NCBI GenBank assembly: GCA_001465935.1
Contig: LNKV01000043.1
Coordinates: 321,356 to 385,355 of the forward strand
Origin: Clarireedia homoeocarpa
Taxonomy: Eukaryota > Ascomycota > Leotiomycetes > Helotiales > Rutstroemiaceae
Direction of reading: 5' to 3'
DNA length: 64,000 bases
The translations under genes were made by a program, and so were the position numbers. Below are positions 33,140 to 45,018 of the stretch, one piece after another. The first letter of the stretch is position 1, and each line of letters starts with the position of its first letter. A model generated the notes under the pieces. The model searched no databases and was not told the origin of the DNA. It worked only from the letters and a program-made list of their open reading frames with translations.

Positions 33140-35279
33140 TGTGTTGGTATTCGAGTTGGTCCTCGCGACCGCGATAATCGCCTGATATTGATACCTCGAG
33201 AGATTTTCAATCAATGCCGGCCCCCGGGATCTCTCAATTCGGACCTGGTCGCGGAAGCTCTTTTTCAACCGCGAATATATCTTCCGAAAAGGCTCGGAGT
33301 ATCTCTCATATGCCGTGTGCTGAGTCGCTTGGTATGGCGGATGGATAGAGAGAATGACGCTCGTATTGAAGGTTGGCCAAGTGTTCAGGGATACCTGTAT
33401 TCCAATTGTACTCCTCAACTATCAATTTAATTTCGGTAGGTTCGGTGGGTAGATATGCGAAAACCAATGTGCCATGAGCCAAGCCCTTTCGTCCAACTCT
33501 CTACTCCATGGACGAACGATGTTGATGAAAGGATTGTGAGGATGTGGGGGATGGGTAGAACGAGCGTGTGGCAGTTGGAAGCTGGAAGAGAAGTTGTTGT
33601 CGGCGGAGGATGACTGCAAGGAACAGAGGGAGAGAGAGTGAGTGAGTGAATTAAGTCCCTGGCTAGACTAGTTTGGTTGGATAATTATGTGGAGAGGGGA
33701 AAACTGGAGCTGGATGCAGTAGAAGAGTGGAGGATTTGTGGGTTGTGGGCAGAGGCAGAGGGCAGAGGGCAGAGGATCCTTGCTTTGCCCGACCGGATGC
33801 AAGATCTAGAAAATTTCCGTTTGCGACAGACAAATTGGCGGCCAATTAGAGGATAATGCGCGTTTCTTTTCGTGATTTTCGTTGCTGCCTTGTTCTTCCT
33901 ACTGCAAGGCGACATTCCGAATAGATTTATATCTTCACGTCTGCTTGGGGGGCGACTTGTGGCCATCTCGTGCTTCCTCGTGCTTCCTCGCTGCTCCTCG
34001 TTGCGCATTGCTGTGGACGTTTCCAGAGACCCATCCGACTTGTTTCCGCTCCACCCTTGGTACTTTGACAGATGAGACAAAAACAACCCAAAGGCCTTTA
34101 ACTCTGTGCTAATCTTGTTTCAATGGCGTTTGCTTACCCAAGCAACACAACACAACACAACACAACTGTATATCAATCACTGTATATCAATCAGCCATAA
34201 GTTACTCGAACCATCGCGAAAGAACTGCCAACCCATGCAAATGTCCCGAGGGATTATGTGCGAGGTGTCGGGACTCGGAAATAACGGCTGAATGCATAGC
34301 ATAACCTTACCCCTGTGTGTGGCCTTTTGAACGCAACACAAACTCAGGGTTGAGAAAAACAAGAGCCCTTCTGGTCGCCCAGCTGGCTACATGTAGGTAG
34401 ACTCCCCTTCCCAGCGCTTGAGGCTTGGGGTCAGCGCTCCTAAAACATCACAACGGGGGTCGAGTTTCTCCAACGCCCAGCAAGCGCTGCGCAATATGAG
34501 GTTACGGTCGTCGTTCGTGCGCAGGCAGGTTACAAATTGAGGAATTGAAATTGGTGGACGTTGAAGCGTTTGTTTTCATCACCTCAATACCCCGCAGGGA
34601 AGATCTGTCTTGTCTTGAATGATACAATATTCAATAGTCGCCGTCTGCAGTGGTCATAGCTGCGGGTCGGCTCGCCACGAGGGGCTGCGCGAAAACTTAT
34701 ATCAAACATCTTGAGCGAAAAACAGGCGCAGGACGCGATGTACTATACATCCGTGTACATTAATTTTACCATCTGTTTACCCCGCCATAGGCTTCATCGA
34801 AATTTCTGAACTTCCGGCGCCTCGATGTTTGGCGACTGATCTGTAAGTGGAGAAAGGTCGATACAGCTATCGATAGATGTCTCAGATGATATCCATTTCA
34901 TCGGAAAGTACTTTCCTGAATCATATAGTCTGGGAGAAAAATTTTAATCAACTGCTGGTTGTACTAGATGGAGCTCTTCGCGTTAATATATATCTTAGTC
35001 CAGCTCCGCTCATCTGCAAGTCTTAAGTATCAATCTACCAACACTAGACCATCTCATATCCGCCATGTGGACAAGCCTTCAAGTTGGATCACCTCCTAGT
35101 CATGATGCGCAAGTCAACGTTATGACACGCCGGGCCCCTCGAGATGATAGGACGGTCGTCGCGTCCATCAAATGATTTCAGAGAGGCCCAAATCAAGCAA
35201 GGCATCCCATCTTCCCGCCCTTTCAAGCCTTCAGAAGCAAAGCAGCCCGCCTAACCCCAAAACAACCACCCCATCCACT
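33140..35279. other. 2.1-kb intergenic region
   Basis: Promoter side of the Cys-rich protein gene and 3' side of the broken alcohol dehydrogenase. Short direct repeats (ACACA-type near 34145-34165) occur. No gene recognised; open frames on both strands are composition artefacts. Confidence 0.55.
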
Positions 35280-36641
35280 CTACGGGAAACTAATATAGAC
35301 CTTAACCTCCTCATGCCTATCAAACCTCCCATGACACCCCGGCGCATCCTCAATCCCCACCACTGCACTAACAACGAACCCCAGCCTCGCGACCCCACTC
35401 GCCACCAACTGCAACAGCTCCGGCACTGTCTCATAGATATCCACCGGCCTCGTAACCCAGCTCAAACCTTTAGTAAAGAACTCCGCCGCCGGGAACTCCA
35501 AGTCCGGCGTATATTCAGCCGCGAGTGGCGTCCCGCTGCTGTTCGCCTTGCGAGTTGTAGACGCTGACGCCGCCGAAACCGCCATGGGGGGCGAGGATCG
35601 AGACGGCCTACTGGAAGATGATTTTAGGGACCTGCGCGAGTGTGCTGTTGACGGCTTTGAACCCGACGCAGTCGACGGCGCGGTGGACGCCCGAGGGTGA
35701 CTGGGAGGGGATAAAGGAGACTGGGTCCACGGTGGCGAAGTTGATGGGGATGGCGCCGATGGATTCGGCGAGGGAGAGACGTGTGGGTTCATGGTCGATC
35801 TAGGGTGGGAGGGAGGTTAGTGACCAGTCGGCATGTACGGGTGTGACGAAGCAGAGGGGGAAAGGAAAGAGGAGAGAAAAACAAACGTACCGAATACACG
35901 CGCGACGCACCTCTTAAGATAGCAGAATGCGCCGCGAGCAGCCCCACGGGACCAGCGCCGAAGATGGCGATCGTATCGCCGGGTTGGAACCCCGAACGCG
36001 TTACGCCGACCCATGCAGTCGAGAAGATATCCCCGATAGTCAGGTACACCGAGTCGGGAATCGCGGTGCCGTTTGTTGTGTTTGTGGAGGGAATCGGAAT
36101 CAGTGCGTTGGCTGCGTAGGGAACACGCACGTATTCAGCTGGTAGGAATTCAGTAATTTCTTCTTCTTTCTTCTTCTCGCAAACTTTAGGAAAACGGAAA
36201 GGAGAAATGGACCAGCAAAATTATATTCTGCCAAAACTCACCCTGCGTTCCCCCCATGCCCTCCCCATAATCCTCTCCCAACCCATAAGACAACGGACTT
36301 GCCGCGCTTCCATCCGTCGTCTCAATAACCACGCTATCAGGAATAACCACATGATCACCCACACTGATCCCGCTCACTGCACTGCCTATCTCCTCGACAA
36401 TCCCAATACCCTCATGGCCCATGATCCACGGCGCTTCTGCGCTGCCGTAGACCCAGTGGTAGGTATGCAGATCCGTGCCGCAGATAGCGGCCGTGGTGAC
36501 ACGTACAATAGCGTCGGTGCCGGCTTGTATGATGGGCCGGGGAACGTCTAGCACGGCCATGTGGTAGGGTGTGCCTTGCCAGACGACGGCGCGCATGGTG
36601 GCGTTAGCGAGGGCGAGGGTGCTGTTTATGAGGGAGGACAT
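35280..36641 (-). pseudogene. Zinc-dependent alcohol dehydrogenase, disabled by a nonsense codon and a frameshift
   Basis: The medium-chain (MDR) zinc alcohol dehydrogenase pattern is clear. Exon 36641-36242 carries AAICGTDLHTYHW with the catalytic-zinc Cys and GHEGIGIVEEIG. Exon 36138-35891 carries FSTAWVGVTRSGFQPGDT and the NAD fold IAIFGAGPVGLLAAHSAILRGA. Exon 3 starts at 35799 (IDHEPTRLSLAES). All splices are in phase. In exon 3 a TAG at 35608-35610 interrupts the Rossmann domain after KIIFQ; homology continues beyond it (VSILAPHGGFGGVSVY). The frame then has to change by one base between about 35550 and 35520 to reach the conserved ending (YTPDLEFPAAEFFTKGLSWV to KVYISFP). No intron explains both lesions, because the sequence between them is conserved coding. 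Assembly error is the main alternative. Confidence 0.8.
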
Positions 36642-38990
36642 TTTTTTGAGGGTGTGAACTTAGAAGAATGGCCTGCTTTCATCGATTCGATGCGTCATCG
36701 GCTTTTACTTTGGGTGTAAGTTATGAGTTGGGTGGTTGGAAAGGTGGGTCTGATAGTTGTTGACGTCGGGCGAAAGATCGGATTTGCCGAATGAGGGAGA
36801 CTATCAATACTATAATAGAAGATAATGCAAATGATGGATGACAGCGCCTCCGAAACTTCATATTTCTTGGTGATCTGTGCTCATCAATCTTGGGCGAGTG
36901 GTTTGGGAAATCAGCCAAACGTCAATCGATGAGAACAATCTTTTGTTGTAGATCTCCTCGTAACAATCTCAATTCACTTGATGGTATACGAATTGCATCA
37001 CGATAATTGACTGCAGAGTCGAGGGTTTGAGCTGTTGTTCCTCGCCGGCTTGGCCAACTTCCAGTTTCTCTTCTTACAGCGTGCGAAAATAACACACTGG
37101 GTGTATAGTACTTAACACAAGATAGAGAGCCCTTGTACAAATTGGCCCGTGTAAAATGAGTTTCTGTTTTCAAATTCATAGTGCTGAACCATCTTGTCCT
37201 ATGTACTGTACAGTTGAGCATCCCGTGGTCAAGCAGGACTTCTATCGACGGCAAGAACTCCCAGCCGTGGGACATCAGACAAGAAGATGAACCAGACAGG
37301 CAACATTATCAGTGCGACATAGCGGTGTGTAGAGAAACTATGCTCTGTAGATACTCATTCTTTGGCCATTGTTTTTAGGTGATGTTCCGGTTGAACCAAG
37401 TAAGATATTTGATCCTGCCGCTTATTCGAGAATCTTCCGGTACGTGAAGCACCACACATGTTCAACCATCTCTTTTGGGCGGCGGCGTCGGCTCACAGAC
37501 ATGCGACAAAAGAAAACATCTGTAAAGCACAGATGAATATTCTATTCAGGGACCATGCGCGTGATGGGAAGGGACAGGATGGTATCGATAATGAGCAAGG
37601 ACACTGTTAAGACATTTCACGAAATGAAGCAGCGGGACGAACTTTCGACACTGATGAGCCGCTGTGGATCAAGAAAGAAAATGCAAAGATGACGCGAGAT
37701 TAAGCACAGCATCATGCTCTTCAGTTGTGAGACCTGTCCTTCTCTTGTTTGAAGACGATTTCTTCAGAGCCTAGCCCTGACAATGAATTGAGCGGGTATC
37801 TCGCAGGGCTGAATGAAGATAGACTCATTTCATTTCATCTCCCTTTTCTCTCGCATGATTTGACGCGCATCTAGCTTGTGTCAGAATGCAAAGAGACATC
37901 AAGTGGACATTCTCTCGCGAACCCAAAAGTATGACATCTCTGTACCTAAGCATCAAGATTCATGCTGGATGAATCGGTATGGCCTAAAAGCTACGAAGTA
38001 GATGGATATTGGATGCAAGACTCTTCCGTGTGACGAAAAGTCCACAATACTGTGGTTTTCAAGCCACTTTCGATATGAAATAAAAGTGCATGCATGGAAA
38101 ATGAGATGACACTACGAGTACCAAAAAAGAAAACCGTTTTAATGGCTTGGCTTATCTCCAATCCCAGATCCCAGGCGAGCCAGGGTCCATTGCAAGCAGG
38201 GTATCACGTGCATCCCTCCAAGCTGCGCCTGCCCTGGACTGCCCTGTAGGAGCTCGAGATCATGCTGCGCCCGGTGAGCGAAGTGAAATGATGGATCCGA
38301 GGCCACGGAGCCGCGCGCGTGTGCAAGAACTGACAGCAGAGCACAGCACCATAAATGGTAGCAGCGTCTACGATCGGAACTGCTCCCATTCCGGGAGCCG
38401 AAAGGGCTGTGTGTGGCGTGGGAGTGAAATTGAAAGTGGGAATATCTTTGCATGACAAATCTCCGGAAGCTTCAAGTACGGTAACCTTGGGTCCATTTAT
38501 GGAATCATGGGGTTTGGGCCGTCTGGATGAGGGTACAAGAGCATGAGCTTCGTAAGTTACGCGCGTATAGCATTCGCAATCGAGTGCATCCATGACACGG
38601 CCCCTACGAAGTCATCTTTTCGTCCTCGAGGCATTCTACATAGTGAGATAGTACGAAGTCATCTTTTTCGTCCTCAGGCTCACGTTTCGCTACTTCCCAG
38701 CCCCGGGCCCGGAGCGGCACTTTGCTGTTCCTGGCTAAGAGATTCGGAACGGGTTTAGCTGCGTTGGCTGCGTTCTTGCGTTTCGTTCGTTTTTGATTTG
38801 GAACATTTTTGGGGCCCAACCTTGTGAAACGTTAGTGCGTGCCTCAGTGACTCTCGCGCTACCGACTAGCGAGTCGACACTATTGAACTATCTGGGAATA
38901 CTTGGATGCGGTGGATGGAAGGGGAAGAAGGTGGGATGGGATGTGCCTTGGGGTAAAAGCAGTCGGATGAATACGAAAGCTGTCTTGTAG

Positions 38991-39058
38991 TCTTACAGTC
39001 TCACAGTCTCTCGTACTGTACAAAGTAGTCTTACAGTCTCTCGTACTGTACAAAGTAG
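38991..39058. repeat. Direct repeat of ~30 bp, two copies
   Basis: Copies at 38991-39028 and 39029-39058 share TCTTACAGTCTC at the start and TCGTACTGTACAAAGTAG at the end; the first copy carries a short internal duplication. TACTGTAC is a palindrome within each. Confidence 0.85.
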
Positions 39059-39304
39059 CTTGGGTTCTCGCACCGGCTAACTCGAACTCGAACTCGAACT
39101 ACTGTACTTTGTAAAGTTATTCAGGGGGAAAATACAACGTTGTGCTGTCGCTATGACCACCGACTCGCATAACCTCCTGCACAACACAAACCATTTGGTC
39201 ATGCCTAGACTCAACTAACCCACATTGAAAGAGCTACAGGAGCCTGTGTGGTCCACGTGTGATTGCTCATGTATGTAGGTATCTGCAAAGGCTTCTTTAG
39301 CTTC

Positions 39305-39360
39305 GTGACTACTGTGACTACTGGCTACTGTGACTACTGTGACTCCTGGCTACTGTGACC
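39305..39360. repeat. 25-bp tandem repeat, two copies plus a stub
   Basis: Units at 39305-39329 and 39330-39354 are built from GTGACTACT and end in GGCTACT. They differ by one base, and a third copy stops after five matching bases. Confidence 0.85.
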
Positions 39361-39411
39361 AGAGGGAGGAAATGCTCTTCTGCTGCCTCGTGGGAGCGAG
39401 TAGTGGCAGCG

Positions 39412-39455
39412 AGTAGTGGGCAGTGGGCAGTGGGCAGTGGGCAGTGGGCAGTGGC
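39412..39455. repeat. GTGGGCA heptanucleotide tandem repeat
   Basis: About six units of GTGGGCA in non-coding DNA. Confidence 0.9.
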
Positions 39456-39657
39456 CATACGGACATTGGAGACAATGAGCACTAGACATGCCCAGCAATC
39501 CTAAATCCCATCACTGCGGCAGCATGCAAATTGGTGGCTTGGCTTTGACGACGTCCTTGTTGCTGTAGGTACGAAGGACGAAGGACGAATCACTTCGTAC
39601 AGTCTTGAATCTTGAACCAGTGAGTGCACACTGCACAGTTGCGTGCATTCAGTTCAC

Positions 39658-39751
39658 GGTCCACCATCCACCATCCACCACCCACCACCCACCACCCACC
39701 ACTCACCACACTCACCACATTCACCACACTCACCACACTCACCACTCACCA
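39658..39751. repeat. CCACCA/CTCACCA compound minisatellite
   Basis: About 94 bp of CCACCATC, CCACCAC and CACTCACCA variants in head-to-tail order. All three frames are open through it, but only because the unit lacks stops. Confidence 0.9.
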
Positions 39752-40725
39752 CCTTTTTGTGCCTGGATCGACCGTATGCGGCTTTTCGTCGCAATCATCC
39801 TTTTCAGGTACGACACAGGTACCACACAGGTACCACACAGGTACCGTTGAGAGCGACCGACCGAGCAATCCAGCAAGCCGTGCGTGTCTTGTATATCCAA
39901 TCCAACTATTTCCCTTCCTGTCGGAACATTTTAGCATGACTGCTTATGGTTGTGATCTTGCAATCTTGCATTGTTCTATAGTAGACGTAATATAGCATAC
40001 AATGAATGGCCCATCACAATATAATCGGGATAATATAGTTCGAAAAAAAAGTTGAAGCCCAAAGTACATTCCACATCCAAACCTTGGAAATTTCTCACAC
40101 GACCACGACCAAAGTGTTTCATCTCGACCATATCAACTCGTCTTTTCCACATCAATTCTTTTCCCCTTCACATACTTGTATCCTTCCTCCCAGCTCCGAA
40201 CGATTAGTCTAACGGCAGTGGATCAGACCAAACAAGGATTACATTCTCGACTAGCATTTCGATTTCCCAAATACCGTATTGCGACTTAATCGCAAGGGGG
40301 CAGAGAAGAAGAGCAGGATTCCAGGTTCCATCCGAACGAATTTCGCTGCCGCAGATTGGTACCCCAAAGGGCCAAAGGGGAGAAGAGAGAAAAAGAGAGA
40401 GAAAAAGAAAGAAGAAGAAAAAAAAACCCTTAGAACCATATCCCCATTCCATACACAACCCCAATCCCAGGTCCAAGCCAGGCACCAGGTTTAATCAAGG
40501 ACCCATTCATCAATTTATTCATGTGCTCCTAAAACGATTGTTGCGATTGATCCAGAGCTCTGAAGCGGACCCAGAACAGCATTACTGTCAATCTTCGGAT
40601 GCAACACCTGCTCGATTGAAGGTGTATCTATCTTAGGCATTTTTGATACAATTCGAAAGGCTGTGCATACGAGACAAATCCTGGGCTGCCCCAAAAGAGG
40701 GCCAACAGCGGATAACAGGGGCAAG

Positions 40726-43039
40726 ATGGCACGAAAAACTGGCCTGCAGCCGCTGACGCTGTCAGAACCCAGTAAAGGTAGAGGTGATGCTACTAATCGT
40801 GAAGAACATAATACTGTTGAAAGTCCTCTTACTCCTTTGAGTGCAAAGAGTCCGAGGTCACCGCGGTCACCTTTCAGGTTCAGTACAAAGAAATCGCAAT
40901 CGCAATTGCAGCCCCAACCGACCGCTCAACAGCAACAAGACCACCGGGAGAGGGACGAGCCTTCTGTACGAACAATCGACCCGCAGACCGCGACCTTCGT
41001 AAGAGATTTACCAACTTCGCAGACCCTCCCTTCACTCTCCGCAATTCACTCTTCGCGGGACCCAGATAAGTTCGGAGTAAAAGAGCGGCCTTCCCGTACC
41101 GGATTCTTTGCGAGCTACAAGGCGTCAAAGGGCTCAAACAAACCTCCAGTCGCCGAACCTGCCCGCCAAGTGATTGCTGTCGAGGAGGATATGTCCAGAG
41201 ACACAGACCGCCCTGCGATGAGCGGAAAGGTTTCATCACAGGACACTAAAAGAAGTGGTACGACCCATTTTGTTCCGTCCTTTCCTTCTTTTTCCTTACA
41301 CTCTTGAATTAAGTTTGTCGGCTACTGATAATTTTCTTTTTTGAAATATAGAATCCGGCGCTGATAAATCGGTAGCCAGAAAACCAGTGGGAGGCCCGTC
41401 AAAACCAGACGCCTCGCTGGCATCAACAACCGATTCATCCCCACAATCACAGTCAAATAACAACATTGCTCGAAAGAACAAACCTAAACCATTTAACCTT
41501 CTCGGCAGAACCAAATCCCTACGAGATGATCACAGCCCCTCCGAGACTTCTCCCCCAAAAGACAACAAATACTTGGAACCCGAACCACGAGCACATCATC
41601 AGAAGGATTCGTCAAGAAGCGCACCACCGCGTGGTGAGAAGGACGGATTGAATAAGGAAATGACGACCCCGAACCACCCCCGACAGCGATCGCGAGATCG
41701 ACAGGCTTCTAGTTCTCGAGAGCATGGAAAAGAACATGCAAGGGATACTGGCAAAAACCAATCGTCATTCTCAACAACATTTAAAGAGGCTGGAGGCCAT
41801 GCATTTTTCAACAACCTCAAATCGTCTGCAACAAAGGGAGCTGGAGCATTACACAAGAATTTGTTCGGAAAGGCAACGAGGAGCGGCAGCACTACAGACA
41901 AGGAACCGTCAGTCGACGACGAACATTATCAATTACGAGTTATCAATTTACCTCTTGTCGAACAGACACGGCTTACTAGGATTTCAAAGCGGTTGGAAGA
42001 TTCACGAGATAAGACAGAATTTTGGATGCCATCTTTCCCATGGCGAGCAATCGACTATCTCAATTACAAAGGCAGCGATGTTGAAGGGCTTTACAGAGTA
42101 CCTGGCAGCGGGCCGCAGATTAAGAAATGGCAAAGGAGGTTTGATGAAGGTGGGCATATTTCACTCACATACATACTCATTTGAGAGACCCAAACTGACA
42201 CACCGCTAGAACTCGACATTGACCTTTTCGAACAAGATGACCTATATGACATAAACATTATTGGGTCGATGCTTAAGGCATGGCTCCGCGAACTCCCTGA
42301 CGAACTCCTCCCAAAAGCCGCCCAAGATCGCATTGCGCGTGAATGTGCAGGCTCCGATTCCGTACCACAACAGCTCATCGACGAGCTCTCCAACTTATCT
42401 CCCTTCAATTATTATCTCCTCTTTGCCATTACCTGCCACCTTTCACTTTTACTCGCTCATTCCGAAAAGAACAAAATGGATTTTAGGAATCTTTGTATAT
42501 GTTTTCAACCTTGCATGAAGATGGATGCATTCTGTTTTAAATTTTTGGTATGCGACTGGAGAGATTGTTGGAAAGGTTGTAAAACGGAAGCGGCATACAT
42601 CGAACAAGAGTATATGTTATTTGATGCGTTAACACCAGCACCAGGAAGCGCTGGAGGCCACAGCAGCACAGCGGTGGAAAGTCATGATGAGAGGAATGTG
42701 TCGAGCTCAGACAGCAGCAAACCCTCGAGCGTTAGCATTGACAATCATGGCCGAAAACACAGTAACGAGAAAGGTCGCAAGGGCAGTCAGGAGAAGAAAT
42801 CACGAAAGAGCCCGGAAAGAGCCCAATCAGAGCCTCGGAAAGAACCTCGAAAAGAACCTCGAAAAGAGCCTGCGAAGGAACCTGCGAAGGAGCCCTCTGT
42901 ATCCCAAAATAACACCATTCCCAGTTTGGACACTGTCAGCACTACGACACTAACTGTTCAAGACTTAACCCCACCTAGGAAGAGCAACGATATGAGGCCA
43001 CTGAGTCCAATTAAACCACTCTCTCCGATTGGGTTCTGA
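40726..43039 (+). CDS. RhoGAP domain protein
   Basis: GTPase-activating protein for Rho-family GTPases, by family. Three exons, 40726-41257, 41352-42149 and 42210-43039, all in phase (each junction completes a Glu codon), 719 aa. Residues 1-380 are disordered and basic (SAKSPRSPRSPFRFSTKKSQ). The GAP domain begins near residue 395: FWMPSFPWRAIDYLNYKGSD, then VEGLYRVPGSG with the arginine finger. Later come IIGSMLKAWLRELPDELLP with the conserved LKxxLRELPxPL-type helix, and NKMDFRNLCICFQPC. The C-terminal region is low complexity with a tandem REKP-type array (EPRKEPRKEPRKEPAKEP). The fungal-type insertion (WRDCWKGCKTE) after the domain is noted. The target GTPase is unknown. Confidence 0.9.
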
Positions 43040-44046
43040 GCGGTAACGACTTGAGACTCGATGGAGATCCGAGCCCTCGACAAGATACCTCACCATAGAC
43101 TTTGCAACAAGGCTAGTTTGACATAATGCATACAATACTGCTTGTTATTTTCGGACTGGAGCACTGTCTGGCGCCTTTCCAGATCCAACTGGCATGGAAA
43201 AGCGACAGACATAGCGGCTGAGTTTCAATTTCTCGTTTATTACTTATGAAACATTAGGGGAATGAGCTGATGCATTCTACGAATTTCCTTCATCACATAC
43301 AGGCACGCACCTAACGCAAGCGAGCTCGCATTTACTCTTCTTTACATTCGCTTGTTCGAACACTCTCCCGAACCAAAGTTTTTCTTATTCATGGCTTACA
43401 GAATATCGCCCTTGTTTTGTTGAATACCCCCAGCGCAGCATGCATCGTTGAATTTGAGAGCACAGCACAGCACAGATCGGTAGTTAATGGGATTCGGCAC
43501 TTGGAAATGGATGGGTGCGAATCCGGGGTGGAGTATATGCTTTTGAGGGATTTATGATTTGGGGTTGGCGCGAAGGGGGAAAGATGGGACGGACAGGTTG
43601 GGCTGGAGTAGAGATATAGGTTTGATCCATTTAGGAGAGGCGATGGGTAGGCGGTTTGAAAACCCCTTTTTTGTACGATAGTAGTGTAGTTGTGTTTTTG
43701 AAGCTTTGAAAGCTTGAAAAGAGCCAGAGCGGGGGAGAGTGCGCGCGCATGCATAAGAGATAGCGGAGAAAAATCATATGAGTGGCGGAAATCGAATTTA
43801 TCGTTTTGCCATTCTTTGTTTCCTGTCATAGGCATCGATTGTGATCAATGCTATGTACTATTATGACCTTGACTTCTGACTATCATAGATATCATTGATG
43901 TTAATCATTATTGTGCGCAACACTTTTCCCTTTCTCTTAGAACTAGATGTCCGTACAACGCCTACAATACTCCATCCTAACGCCATAAAATATCTCCACC
44001 CGTTCCATATATCATAACCATTTACAAACTTCCCGATCCTTCACCC
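43040..44046. other. Convergent intergenic region
   Basis: About 1 kb between the RhoGAP gene (+) and RRS1 (-). A 148-codon minus-strand frame at 43389-43835 has no recognisable content and is not called. Confidence 0.55.
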
Positions 44047-44775
44047 TTACTTCTTACCCACATGGTTCTTCCTGTGATTTCTCTCATTCTTCCGCTGCAA
44101 TCTCTCATTGCGAATCATCTTCAGCTTTCTCTCTCTCCTTCCATCGTTTTGTCTCTCAGTACCCTCTTTCCTTTCCATCTCCTTCTTGGGATCGACCTCT
44201 ACAATCCAAGCATCCTCTCCCTTCTTGTTATTTCCCTTGTATCCCCATTTCGGTACCCATTCGCCCTTGTCCTCGTCGTATACCAGGTTCTTCTTTTGCT
44301 CGGCAGTCTTCGCTTTAATGCCCTTCTTCTGAGCAAACTTCTGCCAGGTTGTCATGGCTTGTGGTGGTGGAAGCGGCTGTAAATCGACTAGGTTAGCAAA
44401 GATGTTATACAAAACATAATAGATATCTTCAATGCTCGGCGTGCGCAAAACAATTCCGCGCATGTGAAAGGCAATAGGAAAAATCTCAAAACGAACCTTT
44501 TCTCTGGGCAGTCTCGTACTGATCTCTGGTAAACTCAACAACACTCCATTGGGTGTCGACGCAATCGGGCAGGTACTCAAAAGCTGATTGAGCAGAGCTT
44601 GCGCGCCATCGCGCGCCGTAGCCGCGAGATCATCTTCGAGATTCGCGGGGCTGCTGAGGAGAAGCGGGTTGGGATCTTCGGCGAGGAGAAGCCCAAGGTC
44701 AAATGTATAGGGTGTAGGTTTGTTGACTGTGACGGGGAGTTTGGAAGGCTTGGATGCGGCGGCGGAGTCTGTCAT
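44047..44775 (-). CDS. RRS1: Ribosome biogenesis regulatory protein Rrs1
   Basis: Nucleolar 60S assembly factor; with Rpf2 it recruits the 5S RNP (5S rRNA, uL5, uL18) to the pre-60S particle. Two exons, 44775-44497 and 44376-44047, give 202 aa. Signatures: YTFDLGLLLAEDPNPLLL near the N-terminus, ARDGAQALLNQLLS, LPREK joined by the splice to PLPPPQAMTTWQKFAQKKGI, then DEDKGEWVPKWGYKG and a Lys/Arg-rich tail. The intron (44496-44377, donor GTTCGT, branch GCTAAC, acceptor TTACAG) is exactly 120 nt with no in-frame stop, so the gene also reads as one open frame. The conserved PREKPLPPP junction shows it is an intron. Divergently paired with mS29. Confidence 0.95.
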   Translation of the reverse strand: MTDSAAASKPSKLPVTVNKPTPYTFDLGLLLAEDPNPLLLSSPANLEDDLAATARDGAQALLNQLLSTCPIASTPNGVLLSLPEISTRLPREKVRFEIFPIAFHMRGIVLRTPSIEDIYYVLYNIFANLVDLQPLPPPQAMTTWQKFAQKKGIKAKTAEQKKNLVYDEDKGEWVPKWGYKGNNKKGEDAWIVEVDPKKEMERKEGTERQNDGRRERKLKMIRNERLQRKNERNHRKNHVGKK

Positions 44776-45018
44776 TTTGAAGATCGGAGAGATATGTTTT
44801 GTGGGTGGAATTGGAAGAGATTGAAGGGAAGATGTACTGTACAGTGGAAAATGCAGAAAGAGGAAAGGAAATAAATTTTGGAGTGCCGCTCTTACATGCG
44901 GGTGCACATCCCGCATTTTAGCGCGGGATAGAGAGAACTTATCAATTTTTGGAACTTGTCGATGCTCAACGGACACACCAAATCGAAAGCGACGTCCCCC
45001 ACCAACCACTCTTTCGAT
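44776..45018. promoter_or_regulatory. Shared bidirectional promoter, RRS1 / mS29
   Basis: Only 243 bp separate the two start codons, so both transcripts must be driven from here. It contains the inverted pair CATGCGGG and CCCGCAT around 44894-44918. No TATA box is obvious. Confidence 0.6.

Larger units (their letters stand above)
36642..40725. other. 4.1-kb divergent intergenic region with several tandem repeats
   Basis: The largest gene-free stretch, between the alcohol dehydrogenase remnant (-) and the RhoGAP gene (+). Both strands were read without finding a family motif. From 38.99 to 39.75 kb it is dominated by tandem repeats listed separately. Pyrimidine-rich sequence lies near 40080-40200, just upstream of the RhoGAP gene. 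Confidence 0.6.

Noticed and set aside
39605..39995. His/Pro/Thr-rich ORFs in all three + frames
   Set aside because: Caused by the stopless CCACCA minisatellite.
40200..40240. A-box-like TTAGTCTAACGG suggesting a tRNA
   Set aside because: No B-box or closing acceptor stem within 90 bp.
43389..43835. 148-codon ORF on the - strand
   Set aside because: Composition is typical of intergenic DNA, and there is no domain or conserved motif.
44377..44496. 40-residue lineage-specific insertion in Rrs1
   Set aside because: It has donor, branch and acceptor signals and interrupts a conserved motif, so it is an intron.
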